Below are positions 37,628 through 45,548 of a stretch of 45,548 nucleotides of DNA, one piece after another. The notes beneath the pieces are model-generated. The model worked only from the letters and a program-made list of their open reading frames with translations. It had not been told where the DNA came from and made no database searches. The number at the start of each line of letters is the position of its first letter. The first letter of the stretch is position 1. Location of the stretch: positions 1 to 45,548 of the forward strand of contig NZ_JABWQV010000021.1 of assembly GCF_014268615.1 (NCBI RefSeq). Reading direction: 5' to 3'. Position numbers and translations under genes: made by a program. The stretch is from Pseudomonas tehranensis (GTDB lineage Bacteria; Pseudomonadota; Gammaproteobacteria; Pseudomonadales; Pseudomonadaceae).

Positions 37628-38392
37628 ATGAGTGAAGCGATCAAACAGCCTGTGAGCCCTGAAGGCATTATTCAGATGCAGGGCGTAAACAAGTGGTACG
37701 GCCAGTTCCATGTGTTGAAAGACATCAACCTGAACGTCCAGCAGGGCGAGCGTATCGTGTTGTGCGGCCCGTCGGGTTCCGGCAAGTCCACCACTATCCG
37801 CTGCCTCAACCGTCTGGAAGAACACCAGCAGGGCCGCATCGTGGTCGATGGCGTGGAACTGACCAACGACCTCAAGCAGATCGAAGCGATCCGTCGTGAA
37901 GTCGGCATGGTGTTCCAGCACTTCAACCTGTTCCCGCACTTGACCATCCTGCAGAACTGCACCCTGGCGCCGATGTGGGTGCGCAAGATGCCCAAGCGCA
38001 AGGCCGAGGAAATCGCCATGCATTATCTGGAGCGCGTGCGCATTCCAGAGCAGGCGCACAAATACCCGGGCCAGCTCTCTGGCGGTCAGCAGCAGCGTGT
38101 GGCCATCGCCCGTGCCCTGTGCATGAAACCGAAAATCATGCTGTTCGACGAACCGACTTCGGCACTCGACCCGGAAATGGTGAAAGAGGTTCTGGACACC
38201 ATGATCGGTTTGGCCGAAGACGGTATGACCATGCTCTGCGTGACCCACGAAATGGGCTTTGCCCGCACCGTGGCCAACCGTGTGATCTTCATGGACAAGG
38301 GTGAAATCGTCGAACAGGCCGCGCCGAACGACTTCTTCGACAACCCGCAGAACGACCGCACCAAGCTGTTCCTGAGCCAGATTCTGCATTGA
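37628..38392 (+). CDS. aapP: AapP: amino-acid ABC transporter ATP-binding protein
   Basis: A 254-residue ATPase that powers the Aap importer. Walker [10 protein letters not shown] is at 47-55, the Q-loop in [10 protein letters not shown], the ABC signature LSGGQQQR at 150-157, Walker B MLFDEP at 171-176 followed by the D-loop SALDP, and the switch His in [13 protein letters not shown] lies eight bases before the ATG. It is the last gene of the operon, with a good terminator after it. Confidence 0.97.
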   Translation: MSEAIKQPVSPEGIIQMQGVNKWYGQFHVLKDINLNVQQGERIVLCGPSGSGKSTTIRCLNRLEEHQQGRIVVDGVELTNDLKQIEAIRREVGMVFQHFNLFPHLTILQNCTLAPMWVRKMPKRKAEEIAMHYLERVRIPEQAHKYPGQLSGGQQQRVAIARALCMKPKIMLFDEPTSALDPEMVKEVLDTMIGLAEDGMTMLCVTHEMGFARTVANRVIFMDKGEIVEQAAPNDFFDNPQNDRTKLFLSQILH

Positions 38393-38413
38393 TCCGGCCT
38401 TAGGCATTGAAAT

Positions 38414-38443
38414 AGACCCGGACTTGTCCGGGTTTATTTTTTC
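38414..38443 (+). terminator. Terminator of aapJQMP
   Basis: ACCCGGAC and GTCCGGGT form an 8-bp stem with a two-base loop, followed by TTATTTTTT. It lies between aapP and the convergent mqsA gene. Confidence 0.9.
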
Positions 38444-38450
38444 CTGGTAT

Positions 38451-38939
38451 TCAGGGTGTCAGAACGGTTTCCTGTTCCGGATGACGGGTAGCCAACAACT
38501 GCTTCAAATCGGTGCCCTCGCTCAGTGCGAGTACCTCCGCCATCAGATGGGGGTGGCGGTCGAGCAGACGCATCAGCGTGAACAGTGGTTGCGGTGGGGT
38601 GATTTCGCCACGCTCGTAACGGGAAAAGGCGTTGTGTCCGCCGCCAGACAGCAGCTTCACCGCTTCTTTCTGCGTGAGGTGCAGTTTGCGGCGGATGCGT
38701 TTCATCTCCGCCCCCATCGCCTGGGCGCAATCTTCGAGCAACTGATCGCTCACGCGGGAATAACGTTGCGCGCTGTCGGTGTCGTGATCAAATTCGATTT
38801 CACCGCAAACCCGGCACTCCCACCCGGCGATGTCGTGCACCTGCCGTGCTACCTGCTTGTAGTCGATGGTAAAGCTGCGGCCCTCAAAGTGTTGCATGGC
38901 GTCTTGAGTGCCGCAGTTGACACATTGCTGCGTTTTCAT
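38451..38939 (-). CDS. mqsA: MqsA-like antitoxin and autorepressor
   Basis: A 162-residue antitoxin of the YgiT/MqsA family. The N-terminal zinc-binding domain has Cys6, Cys9, Cys42 and Cys45 (CVNC and CRVC) and binds the toxin. The C-terminal HTH_XRE domain (LTQKEAVKLLSGGGHNAFSR) binds the operator. The protein is about 30 residues longer than E. coli MqsA, with an extra C-terminal tail. Its ATG overlaps the mqsR stop codon by four bases, giving the toxin-first order usual for mqsRA. Confidence 0.93.
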   Translation of the reverse strand: MKTQQCVNCGTQDAMQHFEGRSFTIDYKQVARQVHDIAGWECRVCGEIEFDHDTDSAQRYSRVSDQLLEDCAQAMGAEMKRIRRKLHLTQKEAVKLLSGGGHNAFSRYERGEITPPQPLFTLMRLLDRHPHLMAEVLALSEGTDLKQLLATRHPEQETVLTP

Positions 38940-39247
38940 TGGTCCTTCTCCTTGAAGGAGACTACCGGGTGCCCACCGCCAGGGCGGTAGGTCACCTTGA
39001 TGTAAATCTCCCGATCCTGAAATGTTGTGTGATAAACGTCCTGCCAGACTCGATGATCGACGTAGGTCGTCATCGATTTGTGCAACATCCTGTACTCCAG
39101 CGAGGCAATGATTCGCAGCATCCGGGCAGTGTTTAGCGACATTTTTCGAGCGCCTTGCTGAGCGCTCATAGTAAATGCCTTGCTCCCCAGCCTGAGGACT
39201 TCGGCCTTGACCACTGCCAGGTCGTAGTGAGGTGTGCTCTTTTCCAT
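38936..39247 (-). CDS. mqsR: MqsR-like toxin, RelE-fold mRNA interferase
   Basis: A 103-residue toxin. It begins MEKSTPHYDL and carries KSMTTYVDHRVWQDVYH, both matching E. coli MqsR. The residues equivalent to catalytic Lys56, Gln68 and Tyr81 are Lys57, Gln69 and Tyr82, and the C-terminal VSFKEK is conserved. The E. coli toxin cleaves mRNA at GCU and influences persistence and biofilm formation. It is the first gene of the pair, with a palindromic operator candidate 26-42 bases upstream. Confidence 0.94.
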   Translation of the reverse strand: MEKSTPHYDLAVVKAEVLRLGSKAFTMSAQQGARKMSLNTARMLRIIASLEYRMLHKSMTTYVDHRVWQDVYHTTFQDREIYIKVTYRPGGGHPVVSFKEKDQ

Positions 39248-39598
39248 AGAACTGTATGCCTTGTCCTTAAAGTTACCCTCAAAGGGTAATTTTGACCAAT
39301 CGAAAATTTCGTTCCTTTTCCCTCACATTGACCTTAGGCGGTTGCCGTCCTACAAGAAGCTGACTAACCTGTCAGAAAAATCAACCTGTGCTGCCGACCC
39401 CTGCGCTCAGCGAATGCTATCGCTGCTTCTCCAGCGTCAACGGTGCGCAGTTGCGCCAGAGCCTTAACTTCGTTGCGCGTCATCTACCTGTGTTCGATCT
39501 GCACATCGAATCCTCGGCGCTGTCCAAGAGCAGTCCCGGCAGTGGGCCAAGGCCCTCCGTCGACAGTTGATCAATGAACCCTGAACCAGAGCTTTTCC
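39248..39598. other. Divergent promoter region between mqsRA and the MFS gene
   Basis: A 351-base gap. The left end holds the mqsRA operator candidate and an AT-rich promoter zone (about 39270-39330). The rest, up to the MFS start, shows no gene, repeat or clear motif. Confidence 0.5.
39273..39289. promoter_or_regulatory. Candidate MqsA operator palindrome
   Basis: TTACCCT-CAA-AGGGTAA is a perfect 7-3-7 palindrome upstream of mqsR. The E. coli MqsA site is AACCT-N3-AGGTT, with the same spacing and related half-sites. Confidence 0.7.
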
Positions 39599-40903
39599 AT
39601 GTCCCGCGATACGCTTGACCGCAGCACCCCGACGACACCCAGACGCGCCGCAGAGCTTGAAGAACTGTTGATCGACGCCGAGGCCGATGACGAACAGGCC
39701 CAGCAACCCCATCCCGTGTTGCGCAGGCCCTGGCTGTTGTTGCTCGGACTGATCCTGGTTGCACTGAACCTGCGTCCGGCGCTGTCGAGCATGGCCCCGT
39801 TGCTTAGCGAAGTTTCAAGAAGCCTTGGTTTGTCGGCTGCCCAAGCCGGCTTGCTGACTACGCTGCCCGTACTTTGCCTGGGCCTGTTCGCACCGCTGGC
39901 GCCGGTGCTGGCGAGGCGCTTTGGCGCCGAGCGCGTGGTGCTGGGGATCTTGCTGGCTCTGGCCGGCGGGGTCATCTTGCGCAGTTCTTTCGGTCAGGTA
40001 GGCCTGTTTGCTGGCAGCATCCTGGCCGGTGCGAGCATTGGTGTGATCGGTGTGCTGTTGCCGGGCATCGTCAAGCGTGACTTCGCCAAACACGCCGGCA
40101 CCATGACCGGCGTCTACACCATGGCGCTGTGCCTGGGTGCGGCAATGGCGGCCGGGGCCACGGTGCCGTTGAGCGAGCATCTGGATCACAGTTGGGCGAT
40201 GGGCCTGGGTTTCTGGGTGGTGCCGGCGCTGCTGGCCGCAGTGTTCTGGCTGCCGCAAGTGGGCCCGAAACACGGTGCGCATCAGGTGGCGTATCGGGTT
40301 CGTGGTTTGCTGCGTGATCCGTTGGCCTGGCAGGTGACGTTGTACATGGGGCTGCAGTCGTCACTGGCCTACATCGTGTTCGGGTGGCTGCCGTCGATCC
40401 TCATTGGCCGTGGCCTGACGCCGACCCACGCCGGGCTGGTGTTGTCCGGCTCGGTCATTGTGCAACTGATCAGTTCCCTGGCCGCGCCCTGGCTGGCGAC
40501 CCGGGGCAAGGATCAGCGCCTGGCCATTGTGATTGTCATGCTCATGACCCTCGGCGGGCTGTTCGGGTGCCTTTATGCGCCTATCGATGGCTTGTGGGGC
40601 TGGGCGATCCTGCTGGGGTTGGGGCAGGGCGCCACGTTCAGTCTGGCACTGACGCTGATCGTGCTGCGTTCGCGGGACGCCCATGTGGCCGCGAACCTTT
40701 CCAGCATGGCCCAAGGGTTTGGCTACACATTGGCGTCCATGGGGCCGTTCGCGGTCGGAGTGGTCCACGACTGGACCGGCGGCTGGAGTGCCCTGGGCTG
40801 GATCTTCGGCGTGATTGGCCTGGGTGCGATCATTGCGGGCATCGGGGCCGGCCGGGCGCTATACGTTGGGGTCAGCAGCGAAAGAGTCAGCGATCTTCGC
40901 TGA
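39599..40903 (+). CDS. MFS transporter of the CynX/NimT type
   Basis: A 434-residue major-facilitator protein with about 12 hydrophobic segments after a ~45-residue polar, acidic N-terminal tail. The first helix contains LLLGLILVALNLRPALSSMA, a hallmark of the CynX (cyanate transporter) group, and LARRFGAERV lies at the usual loop 2-3 position. Substrate cannot be told: members move cyanate, nitroimidazoles or other small compounds, and there is no cyanase gene nearby. It is followed by the SnoaL-like gene after 85 bases. Confidence 0.85.
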   Translation: MSRDTLDRSTPTTPRRAAELEELLIDAEADDEQAQQPHPVLRRPWLLLLGLILVALNLRPALSSMAPLLSEVSRSLGLSAAQAGLLTTLPVLCLGLFAPLAPVLARRFGAERVVLGILLALAGGVILRSSFGQVGLFAGSILAGASIGVIGVLLPGIVKRDFAKHAGTMTGVYTMALCLGAAMAAGATVPLSEHLDHSWAMGLGFWVVPALLAAVFWLPQVGPKHGAHQVAYRVRGLLRDPLAWQVTLYMGLQSSLAYIVFGWLPSILIGRGLTPTHAGLVLSGSVIVQLISSLAAPWLATRGKDQRLAIVIVMLMTLGGLFGCLYAPIDGLWGWAILLGLGQGATFSLALTLIVLRSRDAHVAANLSSMAQGFGYTLASMGPFAVGVVHDWTGGWSALGWIFGVIGLGAIIAGIGAGRALYVGVSSERVSDLR

Positions 40904-40988
40904 TGCTATTTTCGTGGCGAATGACGATAGTGTTCCTCGCCAGAGCAGATTATCGTGCAGCTCTACTGAAGATTTCCGGAGCTTGTTC

Positions 40989-41459
40989 ATGAGTGATGCC
41001 CACAACGCCTTGATCACCCGCTTCTATCAGGCCTTCCAGCGCCTGGATGCCGACGCCATGAGCGCCTGCTACACCGACGATGTGGTGTTCAGCGACCCGG
41101 CGTTCGGCGAACTGCGCGGGCGTGATGCCGGCGACATGTGGCGCATGCTTACCACTCGGGCCAAGGATTTTTCCCTGACCTTCGATAACGTGCGCAGCGA
41201 TGAGCGTACCGGCGGCGCCCACTGGGTGGCGACTTACCTGTTCAGCCAGACCGGCAACACCGTGATCAATGACATTCAGGCGCGATTCGTGTTTCGCGAC
41301 GGCAAGATTTGCGAGCACCATGACAGCTTTGATCTGTGGCGCTGGTCTCGCCAGGCGCTGGGCACCAAGGGCCTGCTGCTGGGCTGGACGCCTCTGGTGC
41401 GCAATGCCGTCAGGGCCCAGGCCCTCAAGGGGCTGCGGGCGTTCCAGGCCAGTCGCTGA
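40989..41459 (+). CDS. SnoaL/NTF2-like protein
   Basis: A 156-residue alpha+beta-cone fold protein. It opens with a typical NTF2-like helix (ALITRFYQAFQRLDADAMSACY), then DDVVFSDPAFGELRG, and ends with a strand set (GKICEHHDSFDLWRW) that lines the cavity in this fold. Such proteins range from small isomerases to binding proteins; no specific function can be given. The ATG at 40989, preceded by CCGGAG at seven bases, was chosen over the longer open frame from 40815, which overlaps the MFS gene. Confidence 0.85.
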   Translation: MSDAHNALITRFYQAFQRLDADAMSACYTDDVVFSDPAFGELRGRDAGDMWRMLTTRAKDFSLTFDNVRSDERTGGAHWVATYLFSQTGNTVINDIQARFVFRDGKICEHHDSFDLWRWSRQALGTKGLLLGWTPLVRNAVRAQALKGLRAFQASR

Positions 41460-41500
41460 TAAGATCGCGGCTTGTTTCCTAGACACCTGCTGAACATCCT

Positions 41501-41824
41501 GTGACGACCGCCAAGCCATCTTCCGACCTGCCAGGGCACGCTGCAGCCGAACCGGGAAAACCCTGGTTCGTCTACCTGGTGCGGGCCGCCAACGGATCGC
41601 TGTACTGCGGCATCAGCGATGACCCGGTGCGACGTTTTGCCAAGCATCAAAGCGGCAAAGGCGCGCGTTTTTTTCTTTCCAGCCCGGCGGTGGCGCTGGT
41701 GTATACCGAAGCCTGCCGCGATAAGGGTGAAGCCTTGCGTCAGGAGCGGCTGATCAAGAAACTCAAGAAAAGCGCCAAGGAATGCCTGGTGGCGAGTGCA
41801 TCGTTGCTCCATCAACCCCACTGA
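41501..41824 (+). CDS. GIY-YIG domain protein (UPF0213/YhbQ type)
   Basis: A 107-residue single-domain GIY-YIG protein. The motif appears as [17 protein letters not shown] (about 23-39), followed by the Arg/His stretch RRFAKH and the Glu in [11 protein letters not shown] that complete the nuclease site. The E. coli relative YhbQ has been linked to DNA repair. The start is a GTG at 41501 with no clear ribosome site, and no alternative in-frame start is visible before the domain, so the N-terminal ~20 residues are uncertain. Confidence 0.85.
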   Translation: MTTAKPSSDLPGHAAAEPGKPWFVYLVRAANGSLYCGISDDPVRRFAKHQSGKGARFFLSSPAVALVYTEACRDKGEALRQERLIKKLKKSAKECLVASASLLHQPH

Positions 41825-41903
41825 TACGTCTCCATCAGGAGGGTAGGCTGTCTGACCCTGGCACGCTAAGCTGCAGCACTTCCTCCCTGCAATGGCGAAC
41901 CTC

Positions 41904-42836
41904 ATGTCAGAGTTGATTCTTCATCATTACCCGACGTCTCCCTTCGCTGAGAAAGCCCGTTTGCTGCTGGGTTTCAAGGGGCTGTCCTGGCGTTCGGTGC
42001 ATATCCCGCCGATGATGCCCAAGCCCGACTTGACGGCACTGACGGGTGGCTACCGCAAAACCCCGGTGCTGCAGATCGGCGCTGATGTTTATTGCGACAC
42101 GTCGCTGATCGCCCGCCGACTGGAACAGGAAAAAACCTCGCCGGCGCTGTTTCCCGAAGGCCGGGAGATGATTGCAGCGTCTTTTGCCGCATGGGCCGAT
42201 TCGGTGGTGTTCCAGCATGCGGTGAGCCTGGTGTTCCAGCCTGAGTCGGTGGCGGTACGTTTCGCCAAGCTACCGCCCGAAGCGATCAAGGCATTCATCG
42301 CCGACCGCGCCGGGCTGTTCAGCGGCGGCACGAGCACACGCTTGTCCGCCGAACAGGCCAAGCATCAATGGCCAACGATCATGGCGCGCCTGGAGCAACA
42401 ATTGCAGCGCGAGGAAGGGGACTTTTTGCTGGGTGATCCTTCGATTGCCGACTTCGCCATGGCTCACCCGCTGTGGTTTCTTAAAGGCACGCCGGTGACT
42501 TCGCCGCTGGTAGACGCCTACCCGGCGATTTCGGCATGGCTGGCGCGAGTGCTGGGTTTCGGCCACGGTGCGCCGAATCAGATGAGTTCCGAAGAGGCCC
42601 TGGAAGTCGCCCGCAACGCGACGCCGGCAGCGCTGCCGGAGGAGTCGTTCGAAGAGCCGAACGGGTTTGCATTGGGGCAGCGTGTGACCATCGCCGCGAC
42701 CGATTATGGCGTCGATCCAGTGGCCGGGGAGTTGCTGTTTGCCGGTCGCGAAGAGCTGATCCTGCGTCGCGAAGACGCGCTTGGCGGGGTGGTGCATGTG
42801 CACTTTCCGCGGCTGGGTTTTCAATTATCAACTTGA
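41904..42836 (+). CDS. Glutathione S-transferase family protein with C-terminal extension
   Basis: A 310-residue protein. An N-terminal thioredoxin-like GST domain (LILHHYPTSPFAEKARLLLG, then GGYRKTPVLQIGADVYCDTS) is followed by a helical GST-C domain (about 90-220, with GDPSIADFAMAHPLWFL). Residues ~240-310 form an extra mostly beta region beyond the usual ~220-residue GST, ending VVHVHFPRLGFQL. The substrate is unknown. The start at 41904 is preferred because family members begin there; an ATG at 41892 would add four residues, and neither has a clear ribosome site. Confidence 0.88.
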   Translation: MSELILHHYPTSPFAEKARLLLGFKGLSWRSVHIPPMMPKPDLTALTGGYRKTPVLQIGADVYCDTSLIARRLEQEKTSPALFPEGREMIAASFAAWADSVVFQHAVSLVFQPESVAVRFAKLPPEAIKAFIADRAGLFSGGTSTRLSAEQAKHQWPTIMARLEQQLQREEGDFLLGDPSIADFAMAHPLWFLKGTPVTSPLVDAYPAISAWLARVLGFGHGAPNQMSSEEALEVARNATPAALPEESFEEPNGFALGQRVTIAATDYGVDPVAGELLFAGREELILRREDALGGVVHVHFPRLGFQLST

Positions 42837-42871
42837 TAAGAAGGTCAGACGCTCGATTAAAGTCGATCTGT

Positions 42872-42896
42872 CGCCCGGAGCAGGCAATACCGGGCG
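42872..42896. terminator. Possible weak terminator between convergent genes
   Basis: CGCCCGG (42872-42878) and CCGGGCG (42890-42896) can form a 7-bp stem in the 86-base gap between the GST gene and the small secreted-protein gene. No long T-run follows on either side. Confidence 0.4.
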
Positions 42897-42922
42897 TTTA
42901 CTCCAGAAGAGAACACACGATA

Positions 42923-43198
42923 TTACAGCTCGCAGAGAACCAGGTGTGGCGCATTGGGAGGAATAAGGCCTTGCAGGTCGAAGATCGTTGTGGCGCGGCT
43001 GATTGCATCGCTCGTGCTGCTCCCGTTGAAAACGGTGGTGGTCTGTATCACGGTTTGGTTCGGTGGCAGGAAGAGTTGGCAGGTGTATTGCGCGGCAGAG
43101 GCGGAACCGGCGTAGATCGCAATGAAAGACAACACCAGGGCGCGTTGGATGATTTTTATAACGCGGTTTTGGGCTGGGTAGCACTGTATCGAGCTCAT
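42923..43198 (-). CDS. Small secreted protein of unknown function
   Basis: A 91-residue product not recognised as a known family. It has a signal peptide (basic VIKIIQRA, hydrophobic LVLSFIAIYAG, cleavage near SASA-AQY at about 35), leaving a mature peptide of ~55 residues with one Cys near each end (YTCQLF and LVLCEL) that could form a disulfide. GGAG lies about eight bases before the ATG, and the local base composition is lower in GC than that of its neighbours. It stands alone between convergent GST and upstream glutaredoxin genes. Confidence 0.68.
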   Translation of the reverse strand: MSSIQCYPAQNRVIKIIQRALVLSFIAIYAGSASAAQYTCQLFLPPNQTVIQTTTVFNGSSTSDAISRATTIFDLQGLIPPNAPHLVLCEL

Positions 43199-43377
43199 TT
43201 TATATGCTCCGTCTGTTCAGGCGTTCTCGCAAGAGGTTCGGCTCAGCGATGGATTCGGCTGAGGGGCATATATAAAAATGAACGCTATTTCAGGCATTGA
43301 TACTGTAGGAGTTGACAGTCCCGATCAACGGGCGCTTACCGTCTACCCAGGGCTTGCGCGCGATGAGGCCATCAGAA

Positions 43378-43734
43378 CTATAAAGCGGACAACGCCTTGA
43401 GAATGTTCTCTGGTTCATACCCACGAATCAACGTGCCATTGACCTCCAGGATCGGAATCCCCCGCCCACCCAGCGCCTCATAGGCCTTGCGCGCCTGCGC
43501 ATCCTTCTCGATATCGAACTCGCGATAGGGCACGCCTTTTTCATCCAGGAACCGCCGTGTGGCCTTGCAGTAACCGCACCAGTCGGTGGCATACAGCACG
43601 ACCCGGGCATCGGCCCGGATCTGTTCAGGCAGCATTTGCGAGGGGTTGAACACCCGTTCGATTTTGCCCCAGTTCTGGTACGCCACAATCACCAGAACAA
43701 TCAGCAGGAATTTCTTGAGTACCTTTCCAAGCAT
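43378..43734 (-). CDS. Membrane-anchored glutaredoxin family protein
   Basis: A 118-residue protein with an N-terminal hydrophobic helix (about 8-20) and a glutaredoxin domain. The redox motif CGYC lies in YATDWCGYCKATRRF, and the cis-Pro loop is GRGIPILEVNG. The usual role is thiol-disulfide exchange; the anchor places it at the inner membrane, and the side it faces cannot be told. The ATG at 43734 shares one base with the ndpA stop codon, so the gene is translationally coupled to ndpA. Confidence 0.88.
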   Translation of the reverse strand: MLGKVLKKFLLIVLVIVAYQNWGKIERVFNPSQMLPEQIRADARVVLYATDWCGYCKATRRFLDEKGVPYREFDIEKDAQARKAYEALGGRGIPILEVNGTLIRGYEPENILKALSAL

Positions 43735-44738
43735 CAATTGCGGCGCTTGAGCTGATCGGTCAGCGCCGTGGGCAGGCCCTTGATGATCAGCGTGCCGGCT
43801 TCTTCGTCATATTCGATCTTGGAGCCCAGCAGGTGGGCTTCGAAGCTGATGGACAAGCCTTCGGCGCGGCCGGTGAAGCGGCGGAACTGGTTGAGGGTGC
43901 GTTTATCCGCTGGAATCTCCGGCGACAGGCCATAGTCCTTGTTGCGGATGTGGTCGTAGAAGGCTTTCGGGCGATCTTCGTCGATCAGTTCGGACAGTTC
44001 TTCCAGGCCCATCGGCTCGCCGAGCTTGGCCTGGCTGCTGGCGTAATCCACCAGGGTCTTGGTTTTCTCCCGGGCATCGTCTTCGGGCAGGTCTTCGCTT
44101 TCGACGAAGTCACTGAAGGCCTTGAGCAGGGTACGGGTTTCGCCGGGGCCGTCGACGCCTTCCTGGCAGCCGATGAAGTCGCGGAAATACTCCGAGACCT
44201 TCTTGCCGTTCTTACCTTTGATGAACGAGATGTACTGCCTGGACTGTTTGTTGTTCTGCCATTCCGACACATTGATCCGCGCTGCCAGGTGCAGTTGGCC
44301 CAGATCAAGGTGACGGGACGGGGTCACGTCCAGCTCGTCGGTGACCGCCACGCCTTCGCTGTGGTGCAGCAGGGCGATCGCCAGGTAATCGGTCATGCCC
44401 TGTTGATAATGGGCAAACAGCACGTGGCCGCCCACCGACAGGTTGGACTCTTCCATCAGCTTTTGCAGGTGCTCCACCGCCACGCGACTGAATGCGGTGA
44501 AATCCTTGCCACCCTCGAGATACTCCTTCAGCCAGCCGCTGAACGGGTGCGCCCCGGACTCGGCATGGAAGAAACCCCAGGCCTTGCCTTGTTTGGCGTT
44601 GTAGCTCTCATTGAGGTCGGCGAGCATGTTCTCGATGGCTGTGGACTCGCTCAGCTCGGAGTCACGGGCATGGAGCACGGCGGGCGTGCCGTCGGGTTTT
44701 TTGTCGATCAGGTGGACGATGCAATGACGGATCGGCAT
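43734..44738 (-). CDS. ndpA: NdpA/YejK nucleoid-associated protein
   Basis: A 334-residue nucleoid-associated protein of the YejK family, a standard member in length (~335). It begins [17 protein letters not shown] and contains [20 protein letters not shown] and the conserved [20 protein letters not shown] block. In E. coli it binds nucleoid DNA and modulates topoisomerase activity. The frame remains open to 44801, but the ATG at 44738 is the family start. The downstream glutaredoxin gene overlaps it by one base. Confidence 0.94.
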   Translation of the reverse strand: MPIRHCIVHLIDKKPDGTPAVLHARDSELSESTAIENMLADLNESYNAKQGKAWGFFHAESGAHPFSGWLKEYLEGGKDFTAFSRVAVEHLQKLMEESNLSVGGHVLFAHYQQGMTDYLAIALLHHSEGVAVTDELDVTPSRHLDLGQLHLAARINVSEWQNNKQSRQYISFIKGKNGKKVSEYFRDFIGCQEGVDGPGETRTLLKAFSDFVESEDLPEDDAREKTKTLVDYASSQAKLGEPMGLEELSELIDEDRPKAFYDHIRNKDYGLSPEIPADKRTLNQFRRFTGRAEGLSISFEAHLLGSKIEYDEEAGTLIIKGLPTALTDQLKRRN

Positions 44739-45133
44739 GGATTTCTCGGCTGATAGAAGAGAGGAGGGCGCGCTCCCCCCAAAAGGCCCAGTGTACCGCA
44801 ATCACTGGTTTTGGAACCCTGCAAAGCCCCTTTCAGACCCGTCCGACACGCCATATGCATTTTTTTACCGTTTTAGCGCAAGAAAGCTGACCAAATGGGT
44901 AGCTAGAGGCGGATATTTCACAGGCGTTGTGCTAGTTTTGCCCGGTCTTACGCGAAGTCACTGCGTTAAGCGTGCATTCAGCATTTGTCAGGTCGAACCA
45001 AACCCGGTTTTCGGCATCTATTACCCCGATCCGTCGTGGTGATTACCGAGGGTGTCTGATCCTCTGAGATCGGGCTCGATGGCTGACACTGCACTCTGCA
45101 ATCCATATGAATTTGATAGGGAAGGAACACTAC
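44739..45133. other. Divergent intergenic region between ndpA and the HU gene
   Basis: A 395-base gap that must contain both promoters. Bases 44860-44940 are AT-richer and are the best promoter candidates. I see no repeat or operator that I can support. Confidence 0.5.
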
Positions 45134-45415
45134 ATGGCTCTTACTAAAGACCAACTGATCGCTGACATCGCTGAAGCTATCGACGCGCCAAAAACTACTG
45201 CGCGTAACGCTTTGGACCAACTGGGTCAGATCGTTGCCGATCAGCTGGAAAATGGCGGCGAAATCACCTTGCCAGGCATCGGCAAGCTGAAAGTCACCGA
45301 GCGTCCTGCCCGCACCGGCCGCAACCCTTCGACTGGCGCAGCCATCGAAATCGCTGCCAAGAAAGTTGTTAAGTTCGTGCCAGCCAAAGCGCTGAACGAC
45401 GGCATCAACAAGTAA
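45134..45415 (+). CDS. hupN: HU family DNA-binding protein (HupN-like)
   Basis: A 93-residue histone-like protein that bends and compacts DNA as a dimer. The N-terminal helical pair (KDQLIADIAEAIDAPKTTAR) is followed by the beta-arm region LPGIGKLKVTERPARTGRNP, which carries the proline that intercalates into DNA (RNP). Pseudomonads have several HU paralogues; MALTKDQLIADIAEAI and the adjacent ndpA suggest HupN rather than HupA or HupB, but the paralogue call is from memory. GGGAAGGAA lies upstream of the ATG; an extension to 45107 is unlikely. A terminator follows. Confidence 0.9.
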   Translation: MALTKDQLIADIAEAIDAPKTTARNALDQLGQIVADQLENGGEITLPGIGKLKVTERPARTGRNPSTGAAIEIAAKKVVKFVPAKALNDGINK

Positions 45416-45430
45416 GATCGCGTTCAAAAG

Positions 45431-45467
45431 AAAACCGTGCGGCGGAGTGATCCGGGCACGGTTTTTT
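45431..45467 (+). terminator. Terminator of the HU gene
   Basis: AAACCGTGC and GCACGGTTT form the stem with a 15-base loop region, followed by TTTTTT. Confidence 0.88.
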
Positions 45468-45485
45468 GTTGCCCTGAATAAAGTG

Positions 45486-45548
45486 GCCTGTGGCGAGGGG
45501 ATAAGTCCCTCATGGTGCGGCTTTTGTGGCGAGGGAGCTTGCTCCCGC
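45486..45548. repeat. Partial REP array at the window end
   Basis: GTGGCGAGGGGATAAGTCCC (a variant unit) is followed by GTGGCGAGGGAGCTTGCTCC, which is cut by the end of the window. Same family as 22829-22922. Confidence 0.75.

Overview
The window reads as chromosomal DNA of a Pseudomonas of the P. fluorescens group. The evidence is the complete alginate operon in its canonical order, a dauB-dauA-dauR / rhlB / carboxylesterase block arranged as in pseudomonads, the aapJQMP amino-acid transporter, high GC, and many copies of the REP-type palindromes (cores GTGGGAGCGAGCCTGCTCGC and GGCGAGGGAGCTTGCTCCCGC) typical of this group. Assignments rest on reading motifs and recalled family knowledge; no database search was run.

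Layout. 1-1487: partial REP array, a short-chain dehydrogenase and a small membrane protein (both minus). 1661-4378: a TccC-like Rhs/YD-repeat toxin protein (plus) whose AT-richer C-terminal 'tip' looks like a GNAT acetyltransferase; a bidirectional terminator separates it from the alginate genes. 4454-21135 (minus, transcribed right to left): algD-alg8-alg44-algK-algE-algG-algX-algL-algI-algJ-algF-algA, all twelve genes. AlgA and AlgD make GDP-mannuronate. Alg8 and Alg44 polymerise it under c-di-GMP control. AlgK, AlgE, AlgG, AlgX and AlgL handle periplasmic epimerisation, protection and export. AlgI, AlgJ, AlgF and AlgX O-acetylate it. REP pairs sit in the algF-algA and algI-algL gaps and, unusually, in frame inside the signal-peptide region of algK. 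21136-21946 is a long partly AT-rich intergenic stretch holding the likely algD control region.

21947-27296: yaaA, a degenerate secreted NodB-like protein, a PIN-PhoH ATPase, and the molybdopterin genes moaC-moaD-moaE. 27567-31409: a D-arginine utilisation locus, with an orphan basic-amino-acid binding protein (plus) facing dauR, dauA and dauB (minus). A 15-bp motif is shared by the regions upstream of the binding protein and of dauB. 31535-33754: rhlB and an estB-type carboxylesterase. 34228-38392: aapJQMP, with a good sigma-54 promoter match, a possible Hfq/Crc site and an aapJ-aapQ hairpin.

38451-39247: an mqsRA toxin-antitoxin pair with a perfect 7-3-7 palindrome upstream. 39599-42836: CynX-type MFS transporter, SnoaL-like protein, GIY-YIG protein and GST. 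42923-43198: a small secreted protein. 43378-45415: membrane-anchored glutaredoxin and nucleoid protein ndpA (minus), then an HU protein (plus). The window ends inside another REP array.
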